Shown here piece after piece: positions 55,658 through 62,522 of a DNA stretch of 62,522 bases (the first letter of the stretch is position 1; every line of letters begins with the position of its first letter). The DNA comes from Pseudomonadota bacterium. Lineage in GTDB: Bacteria > Desulfobacterota > Desulfarculia > Desulfarculales > Desulfarculaceae. The DNA is taken from positions 1 to 62,522 of the forward strand of contig JAHIQI010000015.1 in the NCBI GenBank assembly GCA_018902755.1. Reading direction: 5' to 3'. The notes below the pieces were generated by a model. That model ran no database searches, was not told the origin of the DNA, and worked only from the letters and a program-made list of their open reading frames with translations. A program made the position numbers and the translations under genes.

Positions 55658-56503
55658 ATGAGTGCAGGGGGCAAGTTCAAGCCCAAGATACTCGGCTTTT
55701 TGTGCCACTGGTGAGCATACGGGGCAGCTGACCTAGCGGGAGTTTCCCGGCTACAGTATACGACCGAGATACGGGTCATCCGCGTCATGTGTTCCGGAAG
55801 GGTGGACCTGGAGTTCGTGCTCCGGGCCTTGGCCAACGGCATGGACGGGGTGTTCATCGGCGGGTGCCGACTTGGTGAGTGCAACTACGTCACTCATGGG
55901 AACTACCACGCCCTGAACATGGCCCTGCTTTGCAAGAAGATCATGGCCCACATCGGCCTGAACCCCGAGCGCCTGCGCATCGAGTTCATGTCCGCCGGCG
56001 AGGGCAACCTGTTCACCGAGGTGGTGGACAACTTCACCAAGCAGGTGCGGGGGCTGGGGCCCCTGGGCAAGGGCGAGGGGGAAGACCTGGAGCCCGAGGC
56101 GCTCCAGGAGCGCCTGCGAGAGGTGACCAAGCTGATCCCCTACATCAAGCTGATAATGAACGCCAAGCTGAGCCAGCGCCTGAGCCCCGGCGAATATGAG
56201 GACTACTACACCACCGAGGAGATCGACGCCCTGTTCAGCGAGGTGGCCTCCTACTTCATCGACCCGGAGAAGTGCCAGGCCTGCCAGATCTGCCTGCGCC
56301 GCTGCCCGGTGGAGGCCATCGAGGGCGGCAAGAACCGCATCCACGTCATCGACCAGGACAAGTGCATCAAGTGCGGCACCTGCTTCGAGGCCTGCCCGCC
56401 GCGCTTCGGGGCGGTGACCAAGATAAGCGGCGGGCCGGTGCCGCCGCCCATCCCCGAGGCCGATCGCGCCCTGGAGCGCAAGGGCAAGGGAGCCGAAGCC
56501 TAG
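55658..56503 (+). CDS. bamF: Benzoyl-CoA reductase MvhD-like subunit BamF, selenoprotein
   Basis: 281 residues read through UGA 55712-55714 as selenocysteine 19. The start is ATG 55658 with AAGGAG ten bases ahead. The sequence I-L-G-F-L-C-H-W-U-A-Y-G-A-A-D-L-A-G-V matches the MvhD opening, where C-N-W-C is usual; R-V-M-C-S-G-R-V-D and G-C-x-L-G-E-C-N-Y follow, giving the [2Fe-2S] Cys set. A two-cluster ferredoxin domain (C-Q-A-C-Q-I-C-L-R-R-C-P, residue about 206; C-I-K-C-G-T-C-F-E-A-C-P) is fused at the C-terminus. It links BamE to an outside electron partner. Confidence 0.9.
55734..55753 (+). ncRNA. Predicted SECIS element of bamF
   Basis: TAGC-GGGA, loop GTT, TCCC-(G)-GCTA: eight pairs with one bulged G, loop 27 bases after the UGA. 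Stem, bulge and distance fit bacterial SECIS hairpins; the loop is smaller than in fdhF. Confidence 0.5.
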
Positions 56504-56538
56504 AGAGCCCCATCCCGCCTGCCGGTAATGGCACAGCG

Positions 56539-56569
56539 CGCCCCGCACATCGTTGCGGGGCGTTTTTTT
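56539..56569 (+). terminator. Terminator of the bam operon
   Basis: CGCCCCGCA pairs with TGCGGGGCG around six bases, followed by seven T. It shows that bamGHI are not part of this transcript. Confidence 0.9.
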
Positions 56570-56582
56570 ATGGCCTGGTTGC

Positions 56583-57428
56583 TTACGCCTGGGGGATGGC
56601 GTCGAAGATGACCTGGTCCGCGCCGTTGTAGACCAGAAAGCGGGTGACCTTGGCTCGGCCGATGACCACCATGCCCATGTCCCGGGCCAGCTCCAGGGAC
56701 ATCTGGGTGACCCCGGATTTGGAGATCAAGACCGGGATGCCCATGAAGGCGGTCTTCATGACGATCTCCGAGGTGAGCCGCCCGGTGGTGAACATGATCT
56801 TGTCCTGGCCGGGCATGCCCTCCAGCCACATGCGCCCGGCGATGGCGTCGGCCGCGTTGTGCCGCCCCACGTCCTCCACGGACATGATCACCTCACCGTC
56901 ATGGCACAGGTAGCAGCCGTGGATGGACCCGGCCTGGCGGTAGATGGGGTTCAGGGGCGCGGCGGCCTCGATGATCTTGTAGATGGTGGACTGGCGCACC
57001 GTGACCAGGGGCAGTTTGTGCTCGTAGAGCTTGTCCACGGTGCAGCTGAACAGGGTGCCCTGACCGCAGCCGCTGGTCACCGTGACCCGGTGGAGCTTCT
57101 CCTCCAGGTCCGGGATGCCCTCGCCGTGGCGAGTGGTCACGTTCACCGTCTCCCGGCCCCAGTCCACTTCCACCGCTTCTATGTCTGCGATGTTCTCCAG
57201 GAGGCGTTGGTTGTGCAGATAGCCCAGGGCCAGCTCTTCGGGGTTGGTGCCCAGGGTCATCAGGGTGACCACCTCCCGGCCGTCCACCTTGATGGTCAGC
57301 GGCGACTCGCCGGGTATGGCCACCTCCCGGCGCTTGCCCAGGTGGTCCACCACCTCGATGTGGTGCACCGGGGGCAGACCTGCCCGGCTCAAGCGGGGTT
57401 TGGGAGGGGAGTTTTCGCCTGCGCTCAT
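56583..57428 (-). CDS. fdhD: FdhD-family sulfurtransferase
   Basis: 281 residues of FdhD, which passes sulfur from a cysteine desulfurase to the molybdenum or tungsten cofactor of formate dehydrogenases. Family blocks: E-S-P-L-T-I-K-V-D-G, L-G-Y-L-H-N-Q-R-L-L, M-S-V-E-D-V-G-R-H-N-A-A-D-A-I and T-G-R-L-T-S-E-I-V-M-K. The two-Cys loop C-G-x-C-G of E. coli reads S-G-C-G-Q-G, keeping only the first Cys, a variant I believe occurs in other deltaproteobacteria. No formate dehydrogenase is in the window; its neighbour is the tungsten enzyme BamB. Confidence 0.92.
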   Translation of the reverse strand: MSAGENSPPKPRLSRAGLPPVHHIEVVDHLGKRREVAIPGESPLTIKVDGREVVTLMTLGTNPEELALGYLHNQRLLENIADIEAVEVDWGRETVNVTTRHGEGIPDLEEKLHRVTVTSGCGQGTLFSCTVDKLYEHKLPLVTVRQSTIYKIIEAAAPLNPIYRQAGSIHGCYLCHDGEVIMSVEDVGRHNAADAIAGRMWLEGMPGQDKIMFTTGRLTSEIVMKTAFMGIPVLISKSGVTQMSLELARDMGMVVIGRAKVTRFLVYNGADQVIFDAIPQA

Positions 57429-57527
57429 GCTGCCTGCCGGTCTGCGGTCATGGGGCGCGCGGTCCGCCCTTTGCGGTGATTTGTCGCTTAAAACAGGGCG
57501 ATAAACGCCGTCGCCCCGATTAAAGGC

Positions 57528-57556
57528 ATACTAGCCCACTATTGTTGAGGGGGCAA
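57528..57556 (-). promoter_or_regulatory. Candidate promoter of fdhD
   Basis: On the minus strand TTGCCC, 17 bases, TAGTAT: four of six matches in each box with ideal spacing, about 100 bases ahead of the ATG. Confidence 0.4.
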
Positions 57557-57586
57557 CCACCCATGCGCGGCCCGGCGGCCCGCCAA

Positions 57587-57634
57587 CAAAAAACCTCCGC
57601 CGGGCCGCCCGGCGAGGCGGCTCCGGCGAAGGTT
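57587..57634 (-). terminator. Terminator of the nitrilase gene
   Basis: Read on the minus strand, AACCT-x-CGCCGG pairs with CCGGCG-x-AGGTT (11 pairs, one mismatch), and six to seven T follow. Confidence 0.75.
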
Positions 57635-57654
57635 GGCTTACGAGCGATGGGCGC

Positions 57655-58809
57655 CTAGTTGCCCTTGGTGGGCCTTTCGCCCTTGGGCAGCTTCTCCCCC
57701 TTGGGCATCACTTCCTTGCCGTCCTTGTACTGGGGATAGACCCAGCCGCCGGGCACGAAGTCGCACTTGGGGGCCACCAGCTCCTTGTACAAGTCCGGGC
57801 GGCGGTCCTTGAGGTAGTCGCTCTCCGGGTGGCTGGCCCCGTAGTAGGCCGGGATCACGTCGGCGATGAGCATGGTGTCCTGCTGGTGGTTGGCGGCCAC
57901 GATCACGTCGCCGTGCGGGCCGCAGATGATGGAGTTGCCCCGGTAGTGCCACTCAACCCCCTTGAGCGACTCGTAGCCGCAGTGGTTGCTGTAGGCGAAG
58001 AAGATGTTGTTGGCGTAGGCGTAGGCCGGGATCAGCAGGCGCGAGATGTCCGGATAGGGCACGGCGCTGCGCTTGCCGTCCGGCTGGGTGGCGTAGCAGT
58101 CGGCCGCCGTGGGGCCCACCACCAGCTTGGCGCCCTTTAGGGCCAGGATGCGCGTAAGCTCCGGGAACTCGCACTCATAGCAGTTGAGCACGCTCACCGG
58201 GAAGCCGTTGACCATGAAAACCGGGCACAGCTTGTCCCCGAAGCTCCAGTGGGCGCGTTCGTCCCGGCCCCAGAGGTGGGTCTTCTTGTAGCTGGCCACC
58301 AGCTCGCCGTCGGCGGCGATCACCGCGATGCTGTCGAAGTACATCGGCTTGCCGTCCTTGCCCTTGGTCTTTTCATCGTAAGGCACCAACAGGGCCATCT
58401 TGTACTTCTTGGCTATGGCCCGGCACTTGGTGACGATGGGGCCGTCGGCGAACTCGGCCTCGCTGTGGGCCAGGGGGATGCTCATGGTGTAGCCGTTGAC
58501 GTACAGCTCCGGGAAGCTAAGAAGCTGCACCCCGCGCTGGGCCGCCTGCTTTACCGCCTCTTCCAGGCGGGCCATGTTCTTGGCAATGGACCCCTCGCCG
58601 TAGGCCCCCTGGGCCTGGTAGACCCCCAGGCGCACCCCCTGTCCCGCCATGGGCGGCTGGTCGTACACGCTCATCTTAAACATGATCTGGCGGTAGCTGT
58701 GCATCACCGTGCGGTCGTAGCGGGGCGAGCAGCAGTCCGGCACCGGGCCGGCCCAGGCCGGGGAAGCCAGTACCATGGCCAGCCCCAGGGCAAGTAAGAA
58801 CCTTTTCAT
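57655..58809 (-). CDS. Exported carbon-nitrogen hydrolase (nitrilase superfamily)
   Basis: 384 residues. The Glu-Lys-Cys triad is visible: L-L-S-F-P-E-L-Y, Y-K-K-T-H-L-W-G, and V-L-N-C-Y-E-C-E-F-P-E. The family hydrolyses amides or nitriles to acids. Most members are cytoplasmic, but this one starts with a clear signal peptide (M-K-R-F-L-L-A-L-G-L, cleavage after A-W-A), so it should work in the periplasm. ATG 58809 follows GGGGAG; the longer frame adds 19 residues. The C-terminal tail is Lys/Pro/Gly-rich. It is divergent from a cyclase-family gene. Confidence 0.87.
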   Translation of the reverse strand: MKRFLLALGLAMVLASPAWAGPVPDCCSPRYDRTVMHSYRQIMFKMSVYDQPPMAGQGVRLGVYQAQGAYGEGSIAKNMARLEEAVKQAAQRGVQLLSFPELYVNGYTMSIPLAHSEAEFADGPIVTKCRAIAKKYKMALLVPYDEKTKGKDGKPMYFDSIAVIAADGELVASYKKTHLWGRDERAHWSFGDKLCPVFMVNGFPVSVLNCYECEFPELTRILALKGAKLVVGPTAADCYATQPDGKRSAVPYPDISRLLIPAYAYANNIFFAYSNHCGYESLKGVEWHYRGNSIICGPHGDVIVAANHQQDTMLIADVIPAYYGASHPESDYLKDRRPDLYKELVAPKCDFVPGGWVYPQYKDGKEVMPKGEKLPKGERPTKGN

Positions 58810-58915
58810 AACGTCTCTCCCCGGGGCCACGCAAAACCCCTGCATGGGTTGGTGTTTATCCAGCAATACCTTTTTTGGGACGAGCCGCGCAACCCGCGCC
58901 CGTTTGTCGCGGCAC

Positions 58916-58936
58916 GTGTGTCACTCAGTGGCACAC
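58916..58936. promoter_or_regulatory. Palindromic site, likely activator binding
   Basis: TGTGTCAC-TCA-GTGGCACA (58917-58935) has one mismatch between arms, and an extra G-C pair flanks it. It is centred about 155 bases before the predicted sigma-54 start, where enhancer-binding proteins usually sit. It could also control the divergent nitrilase gene. Confidence 0.5.
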
Positions 58937-59053
58937 ATGTATCAAATTAAAAAAATCCCTGCCTAAGTCGATAAAACCGATGTGAATGACAGGAATGAAT
59001 AAGATTCAATGTATCCCGGCTGTTAACCCGTAAAAGCTAAAACCACCGGTCAA

Positions 59054-59069
59054 TGGCATGCATGTTGCT
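59054..59069 (+). promoter_or_regulatory. Sigma-54 promoter of the cyclase gene
   Basis: TGGCATGCATGTTGCT agrees with the consensus TGGCAYR-N4-TTGCW at every fixed position, with GG and GC ten bases apart. The start should be near 59080. Confidence 0.8.
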
Positions 59070-59347
59070 GTTAAAGACCGGAATACATATTAACAACTAG
59101 TAGATAAATCCTATTAGAAAATCCAAAAGCCATAAGCGTAACCAATGCTCAACCGGTCCGCGGGTGCGGGGCGTAATCATGCAAACCAAAAGCGGAGGAA
59201 TATCCATATGGTTTAAGGGGAAGCGCGGATCAGCGGAGATGTAAACGGGCAAGCCACACCTTTGATTTTGCTTCCTCGACGGCTTTCATGGATTAATTTT
59301 TTCAGGCTTTAGAGTTTTTTATCTCGAAATAACTGGGAGGGATTATC

Positions 59348-60241
59348 GTGAAGCAGAGACTCGTTAGGTTAATTATGGCCCTGGTCGCCGTTTCGTTTTT
59401 GTGCATGGCCGGACAGGCCATGGCCGAGAACAAATACATGCCCAAGCCGTCCAAATGGGGGCCGGACGACCAGATCGGCAACGCCAATTACCTGACCCCC
59501 AAAAAGGTCTTGGAGGCGGTGAAGCTGGTCAAGGAGGGCAAGGTTTTCGACCTGGGCAACGAATACTACAAGGGCTTCCCCGCCTATCCTCCCCGGGACG
59601 TCTTTGTGTGGCTCCTGGTCCACGGCCTGACGGTGGACCCCCCGCGCGGCTATGACAAGGCCACCGACATGGAGGAGTTCGTGTCCATGTCCACCGGCCT
59701 GTCCACCCAGTTGGACGGTTTCGCCCACGTGGGCCACGATCACGTCTTCTACAACGCCACCAAGCAGAAGGACATCGTCAGCGCCTCGGGCGCCAAGAAG
59801 TTCGGCATGGAGACCGTGCCGCCCCTGGTGACCAGGGCCGTGATGGTGGACATGGTGGACTTCCTGGGCCGCAACCTTGGCCCCGCCGAGGAGATCAGCC
59901 TCAAGGACTTCAAGGCCTGCCTAGCCAAGCACAACCTGAATATCCAGCCCGGCGACGCGGTCTTGATCAACACCGGTTGGATGCGCCTGCTGGGCACCGA
60001 CCAGTGGTGCACCGAGGTCTATCCCCACAAGGGCTTCCCCAAGGATCTCTACGGCGCGGGCTTCGTTCCCTGCCACGTGATCCTGCTGGGCAACGGCATC
60101 TACCAGTTCCAGAACCTGAAGCTGGCCGATCTGGCCAAGGCCTGCAAGGCTGACGGAAAGTACGACTTCTTCTTCAACTTCACCCACCCCAAGATTCGGG
60201 GCACGGTGCAGGGCATCGGCCAGCCCATAGCCATCAAGTAG
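59348..60241 (+). CDS. Exported cyclase-family metal hydrolase
   Basis: 297 residues of the cyclase/kynurenine-formamidase-like family. It begins at GTG 59348 with GGGAGGG ahead and a signal peptide cleaved after A-M-A, so it is periplasmic. The metal motif is S-T-Q-L-D-G-F-A-H-V-G-H, a variant of G-T-H-x-D-x-x-x-H. G-D-A-V-L-I-N-T-G-W-M is also present. The next segment, usually with a G-A-D-T or G-x-E strand and about 40 more residues, is missing, so the protein goes straight to F-V-P-C-H-V-I-L-L-G-N-G. Members hydrolyse amides or lactones; substrate unknown. Control is by sigma-54. Confidence 0.82.
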   Translation: MKQRLVRLIMALVAVSFLCMAGQAMAENKYMPKPSKWGPDDQIGNANYLTPKKVLEAVKLVKEGKVFDLGNEYYKGFPAYPPRDVFVWLLVHGLTVDPPRGYDKATDMEEFVSMSTGLSTQLDGFAHVGHDHVFYNATKQKDIVSASGAKKFGMETVPPLVTRAVMVDMVDFLGRNLGPAEEISLKDFKACLAKHNLNIQPGDAVLINTGWMRLLGTDQWCTEVYPHKGFPKDLYGAGFVPCHVILLGNGIYQFQNLKLADLAKACKADGKYDFFFNFTHPKIRGTVQGIGQPIAIK

Positions 60242-60314
60242 CCTTCGAGGGCCTACCGGGCGCTGCGCGGCTCAATATTTAATAAGCATCACCGCCCGCC
60301 GTAGCGCTTTCCCT

Positions 60315-60363
60315 GGGGCCGTAAATGCCGCCCACTACTTGGGCGGCATTTACGGCCCCTTTT
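60315..60363 (+). terminator. Terminator of the cyclase gene
   Basis: A perfect 19-bp stem (60315-60333 with 60341-60359) around a 7-base loop, followed by TTTT. Confidence 0.85.
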
Positions 60364-60390
60364 AATGCAAGGACGGCGGGCGGCGTGGGC

Positions 60391-60915
60391 TCAGCCCACC
60401 AGCCTGAGGCTTTGCAAACTGCGGGCGGCCAGCCCCTTGTAAAGCTCCAGGCCCTTGGCCGTGGCCTCCAGGCGGCGGGCGCTCAAGGGTCCCTTGACCT
60501 GGGCCGGGTTGCCCTGGGCCAGATGGCCGGGAGGCACCTCCATGCCCACCGGCAGCAGGGACCCGGCGGCCACCATGGCCTTGGCCCCCACCCTGACCCC
60601 GGCCAGGAGCACCGAGGCCATGCCGATCAAGGCCTCGTCGCCCACCTCGGCGTCGTGCAGGATGGCCCCGTGGCCTATGATCACTCCCCGGCCCACGATC
60701 ACCGCCCGGCCGGGGTTCATGTGCAGCACGCTGTTTTCCTGCACGTTGCTGTCCGGCCCTATCTCGATGCGTCCCAGGTCGGCCCTGAGCGCCGCGCCCG
60801 CCCCGATGAAGCAGCCCGCCGCCACGCTCACCTCGCCGATTAGCGCCGCCTGGGGATGCACGAAGGCGGTGGGGTCCACCTGGGGGGCCTTGCCTTCGAA
60901 CTGGTAAAGGGCCAA
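60391..60915 (-). CDS. Gamma-carbonic-anhydrase-like hexapeptide protein
   Basis: 174 residues of left-handed beta-helix repeats (F-V-H-P-Q-A-A-L-I-G-E-V, I-E-I-G-P-D-S-N-V-Q-E-N-S-V-L-H, V-I-I-G-H-G-A-I-L-H), the PaaY/CaiE/gamma-CA family. Three metal-ligand His positions appear: V-L-H, I-G-H, I-L-H. Activity as carbonic anhydrase or thioesterase-like protein cannot be decided. TTG 60915 is chosen because AAGGAGG lies five bases upstream and the length then fits the family; the ATG 22 codons earlier has no ribosome site. Confidence 0.82.
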   Translation of the reverse strand: MALYQFEGKAPQVDPTAFVHPQAALIGEVSVAAGCFIGAGAALRADLGRIEIGPDSNVQENSVLHMNPGRAVIVGRGVIIGHGAILHDAEVGDEALIGMASVLLAGVRVGAKAMVAAGSLLPVGMEVPPGHLAQGNPAQVKGPLSARRLEATAKGLELYKGLAARSLQSLRLVG

Positions 60916-60993
60916 GCTGTCCTCCTTGCGCTGCGGATAAAAAACCTGCCGGCGGGGCCCGTTGGGGCGCGCCGCCGGCAATATTCTAAACCA

Positions 60994-61072
60994 AATTTTA
61001 AAAACCGTCGGCTGCCAGGTGGGGGGCCGGGCAGAGGCTATCTCCCTGTCCCTCCCACCCGGAAGCCGACGG
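60994..61072 (-). terminator. Terminator of the Spy-like/SH3b genes
   Basis: On the minus strand CCGTCGGCTT and its partner form a long stem (9 pairs 61005-61013 with 61064-61072, continuing inwards with 8 of 9 more) followed by TTTTT and AT-rich sequence. Confidence 0.7.
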
Positions 61073-61141
61073 CGGGCCGATTGCGCGGTGGCGACGCTGC
61101 GTTAGTGGGGTTCGCCGAAGCGCCACCCACGCCCTCGGCTC

Positions 61142-61651
61142 CTAAACTCCTCCCGGCCTGCCGCCCGGCTTGACGCCGCCCGGCCTGCCGCCGGCGGGCG
61201 GGCGGTTGCCGGAGCCCTTGCCGGTTTCAAAGCGGCGGCGCTGCTCCTTGAGGTAGTCCTTGTATTCGTCCAACTGGTCCTTGGTCAGCACCTTGCCCAG
61301 GGCCGCCTGGGTTTCCAGATCCACCTGGTGCACGCGCTCGAAGAGCTTCTGCATCTCGCGGGGGTTGTCGCTGCGCTCTCCCTCGCTCAAGAGCTTTTCC
61401 TTTTGGTCTTCGCCCGCCTTGATTATGGCCTGCACCTTCTCGGCCTGCTCCGGCTTCAGCTTCAGGCGCACGGTGAGGTCCTGCATGGTTTTCTCCAGGC
61501 GCTGGGCGGGGCTCAACTCCTGGGCGGCGGCGGGCGGCGGGCCGGGCGGAGGTCCGCCGGGGCCGCCGCCGGGGGGGCCGTCGTGGGGGGAGGGGCCGCC
61601 GCAGCCCATGGCCGCGATCAACAGCACAGCGGGAACCAGATAGCGGATCAT
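61142..61651 (-). CDS. Spy/CpxP-like periplasmic lipoprotein
   Basis: 169 residues. The signal ends A-A-M-G-C (lipobox), followed by a Gly/Pro-rich linker, a helical domain of about 90 residues and another Gly/Pro-rich tail. The helical part (L-K-L-K-P-E-Q-A-E-K-V-Q-A-I-I, then L-T-K-D-Q-L-D-E-Y) resembles the Spy/CpxP/ZraP group with its L-T-x-x-Q-type helices, periplasmic chaperones or metal sensors. ATG 61651 has GGAG eight bases ahead; TTG 61657 is the alternative. Confidence 0.72.
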   Translation of the reverse strand: MIRYLVPAVLLIAAMGCGGPSPHDGPPGGGPGGPPPGPPPAAAQELSPAQRLEKTMQDLTVRLKLKPEQAEKVQAIIKAGEDQKEKLLSEGERSDNPREMQKLFERVHQVDLETQAALGKVLTKDQLDEYKDYLKEQRRRFETGKGSGNRPPAGGRPGGVKPGGRPGGV

Positions 61652-61711
61652 GCGCAACGCTCCAAAGGAAAGGGTGTGGTTTTCTTCGCTCCCAGAGGGG
61701 CAGGCTATATT

Positions 61712-62383
61712 TTATCCGCTAGCCGGAATTGTGCTCTGGGTGGTGAATTCCTGGGCCACCCAACCCACGTCGCCGTTGGGGGCGCGCACGAAAAGCCAGG
61801 AGCCGGTGCGGCCCTGGACGGTCAGATCGGCCCCCAGGCTGACCACCTGCAACACGGGGTAGGCCATGCCCGGGCCGCTGCGCACGTTGAGGGCCTGGGA
61901 GATCACCGTGGCCGTGCCGGTAGCGCCCTGCACCGGGGCCACCACGCCGGTGGGCGCGGCCGCCACGGCGGGGGCCGGAGAGGCGGCCGGGGCGGGAACC
62001 ACCACGTAGCCGCCCGGAGCGGGCCGATAGTAGAAGCCGTCATACAGGTAAAAGTTGATCCCGCCGAACACCACCACCCGGAAGCCGGGCGGCATGACGC
62101 TGATCACCAGACCCAACGGCGGGAACACCGGCACGTAGTTGCCACGCCAGGGCCGGTAGTATTTGCCGCCCCAGTAGTAATAGGGATTGCCCCTGACCAC
62201 TACCCGGGTGTGGCCCGGGGGAGGCCCGCCGCGTCCGCCGCCGCGGCCGTTCCAGTGGTCGCCGCCGCCTCCGCCGCCGGGGCCGCGGGCCGCCGCCGGG
62301 GCCGCCAGGCCCAGGGTCAGGGCGGCCAGGGCGGTGAGCATTATGAGCCCCACCTTATGAGGGGCTTGGTATAGGCGAAGCAT
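61712..62383 (-). CDS. Exported SH3b-domain protein with DUF6515-like N-terminus
   Basis: 223 residues. A signal peptide is followed by a Gly/Arg-rich segment, a Tyr/Pro-rich domain (G-N-P-Y-Y-Y-W-G-G-K-Y-Y, G-F-Y-Y-R-P-A-P-G-G-Y-V-V-V), an Ala/Pro linker and a C-terminal bacterial SH3 domain (L-N-V-R-S-G-P-G-M-A-Y-P-V-L, W-L-F-V-R-A-P-N-G-D-V-G-W-V). Such proteins bind cell-wall or surface ligands. AAGGAGG precedes the ATG. The Spy-like gene follows after 60 bases on the same strand, likely in one transcript. Confidence 0.78.
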   Translation of the reverse strand: MLRLYQAPHKVGLIMLTALAALTLGLAAPAAARGPGGGGGGDHWNGRGGGRGGPPPGHTRVVVRGNPYYYWGGKYYRPWRGNYVPVFPPLGLVISVMPPGFRVVVFGGINFYLYDGFYYRPAPGGYVVVPAPAASPAPAVAAAPTGVVAPVQGATGTATVISQALNVRSGPGMAYPVLQVVSLGADLTVQGRTGSWLFVRAPNGDVGWVAQEFTTQSTIPASG

Positions 62384-62470
62384 GTTAATCCTCCTTTTAT
62401 GGGCGGCCGGGGTGCGCCGCAGCCGCCTATCAAGTAAGCAAAAACGGTGCCCGTCTACGCCCTTGGGAAA

Positions 62471-62492
62471 AAATTGAGTGATTACTCAATTT
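62471..62492. promoter_or_regulatory. Perfect palindrome, TetR-type operator candidate
   Basis: AAATTGAGT-GATT-ACTCAATTT (9-base arms) lies about 90 bases upstream of the SH3b gene. Size and TGAGT/ACTCA arms are typical of TetR-family sites; a regulator gene may lie just past the window end. Confidence 0.5.
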
Positions 62493-62522
62493 ATCCACCG
62501 GCTTGGGCGGGGGAGTTGGGAG

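Larger units (their letters stand above)
58810..59347. other. Divergent intergenic region with regulatory sites
   Basis: 538 bases between the nitrilase and cyclase genes, AT-rich, with no gene. It contains the palindrome at 58916-58936 and the sigma-54 promoter at 59054-59069, plus a leader of about 270 bases for the cyclase. Confidence 0.6.

Overview
The window is GC-rich bacterial DNA with no tRNA, rRNA or CRISPR array that I can see. Gene content points to a strictly anaerobic deltaproteobacterium (Desulfobacterota). The evidence is a class II benzoyl-CoA reductase operon of the BamBCDEF type with two in-frame UGA (selenocysteine) codons, heterodisulfide-reductase-like electron-transfer subunits, FdhD, a flavoredoxin-like protein, TRAP transport and NtrC/sigma-54 signalling. 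A relative of Desulfarculaceae or another aromatic-degrading sulfate reducer is a reasonable guess; the sequence alone does not settle the genus.

Layout. 1-800: end of an IS transposase, next to a cytidine-deaminase-like gene that it seems to have truncated, and a small unknown gene. 1.2-4.4 kb: DUF2142 membrane protein, a small exported protein and a flavoredoxin-type flavoprotein. 4.7-12.8 kb: envelope block with a TPR lipoprotein, an exported protein with a hydrolase-like C-terminus, five tandem paralogous lipoproteins and an M48 metalloprotease. 13.2-16.8 kb: two outer-membrane barrel proteins flanking an exported sulfatase. 17.0-25.8 kb: a catabolic operon (CoA ligase beta and alpha, IclR regulator, HMG-CoA-lyase-like enzyme, aconitase X large and small subunits) followed by a TRAP transporter (dctPQM). 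A perfect IclR-type palindrome precedes it. 25.9-31.7 kb: surface glycan or lipid genes (GT-C, radical SAM/B12, FAD oxidoreductase, GT2). 32.1-35.8 kb: repeat-rich autotransporter. 36-47.8 kb: minus-strand signalling genes. A receiver-PAS-GGDEF protein is followed by a nine-gene operon joining a SulP anion transporter and a beta-carbonic anhydrase to two histidine kinases, an NtrC-type regulator, three other receiver proteins and a degenerate kinase.

48.4-56.6 kb: the bamBCDEF operon behind a near-consensus sigma-70 promoter and a long, foldable leader. BamB is the tungsten active-site subunit, BamC and BamD carry Fe-S clusters, and BamE (HdrA-like) and BamF (MvhD-like) are selenoproteins with hairpins at the right distance after each UGA. 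56.6-62.5 kb: FdhD, a periplasmic nitrilase-fold hydrolase and a divergent exported cyclase-family protein with a textbook sigma-54 promoter and upstream palindrome. A gamma-carbonic-anhydrase-like protein, a Spy/CpxP-like lipoprotein and an SH3b protein close the window.

The parts I find most worth following are the AcnX/CoA-ligase/lyase/TRAP operon (an apparently unassigned acid catabolic route), the SulP-carbonic anhydrase phosphorelay with an oversized SulP insertion, and the selenoprotein pair in the Bam complex.
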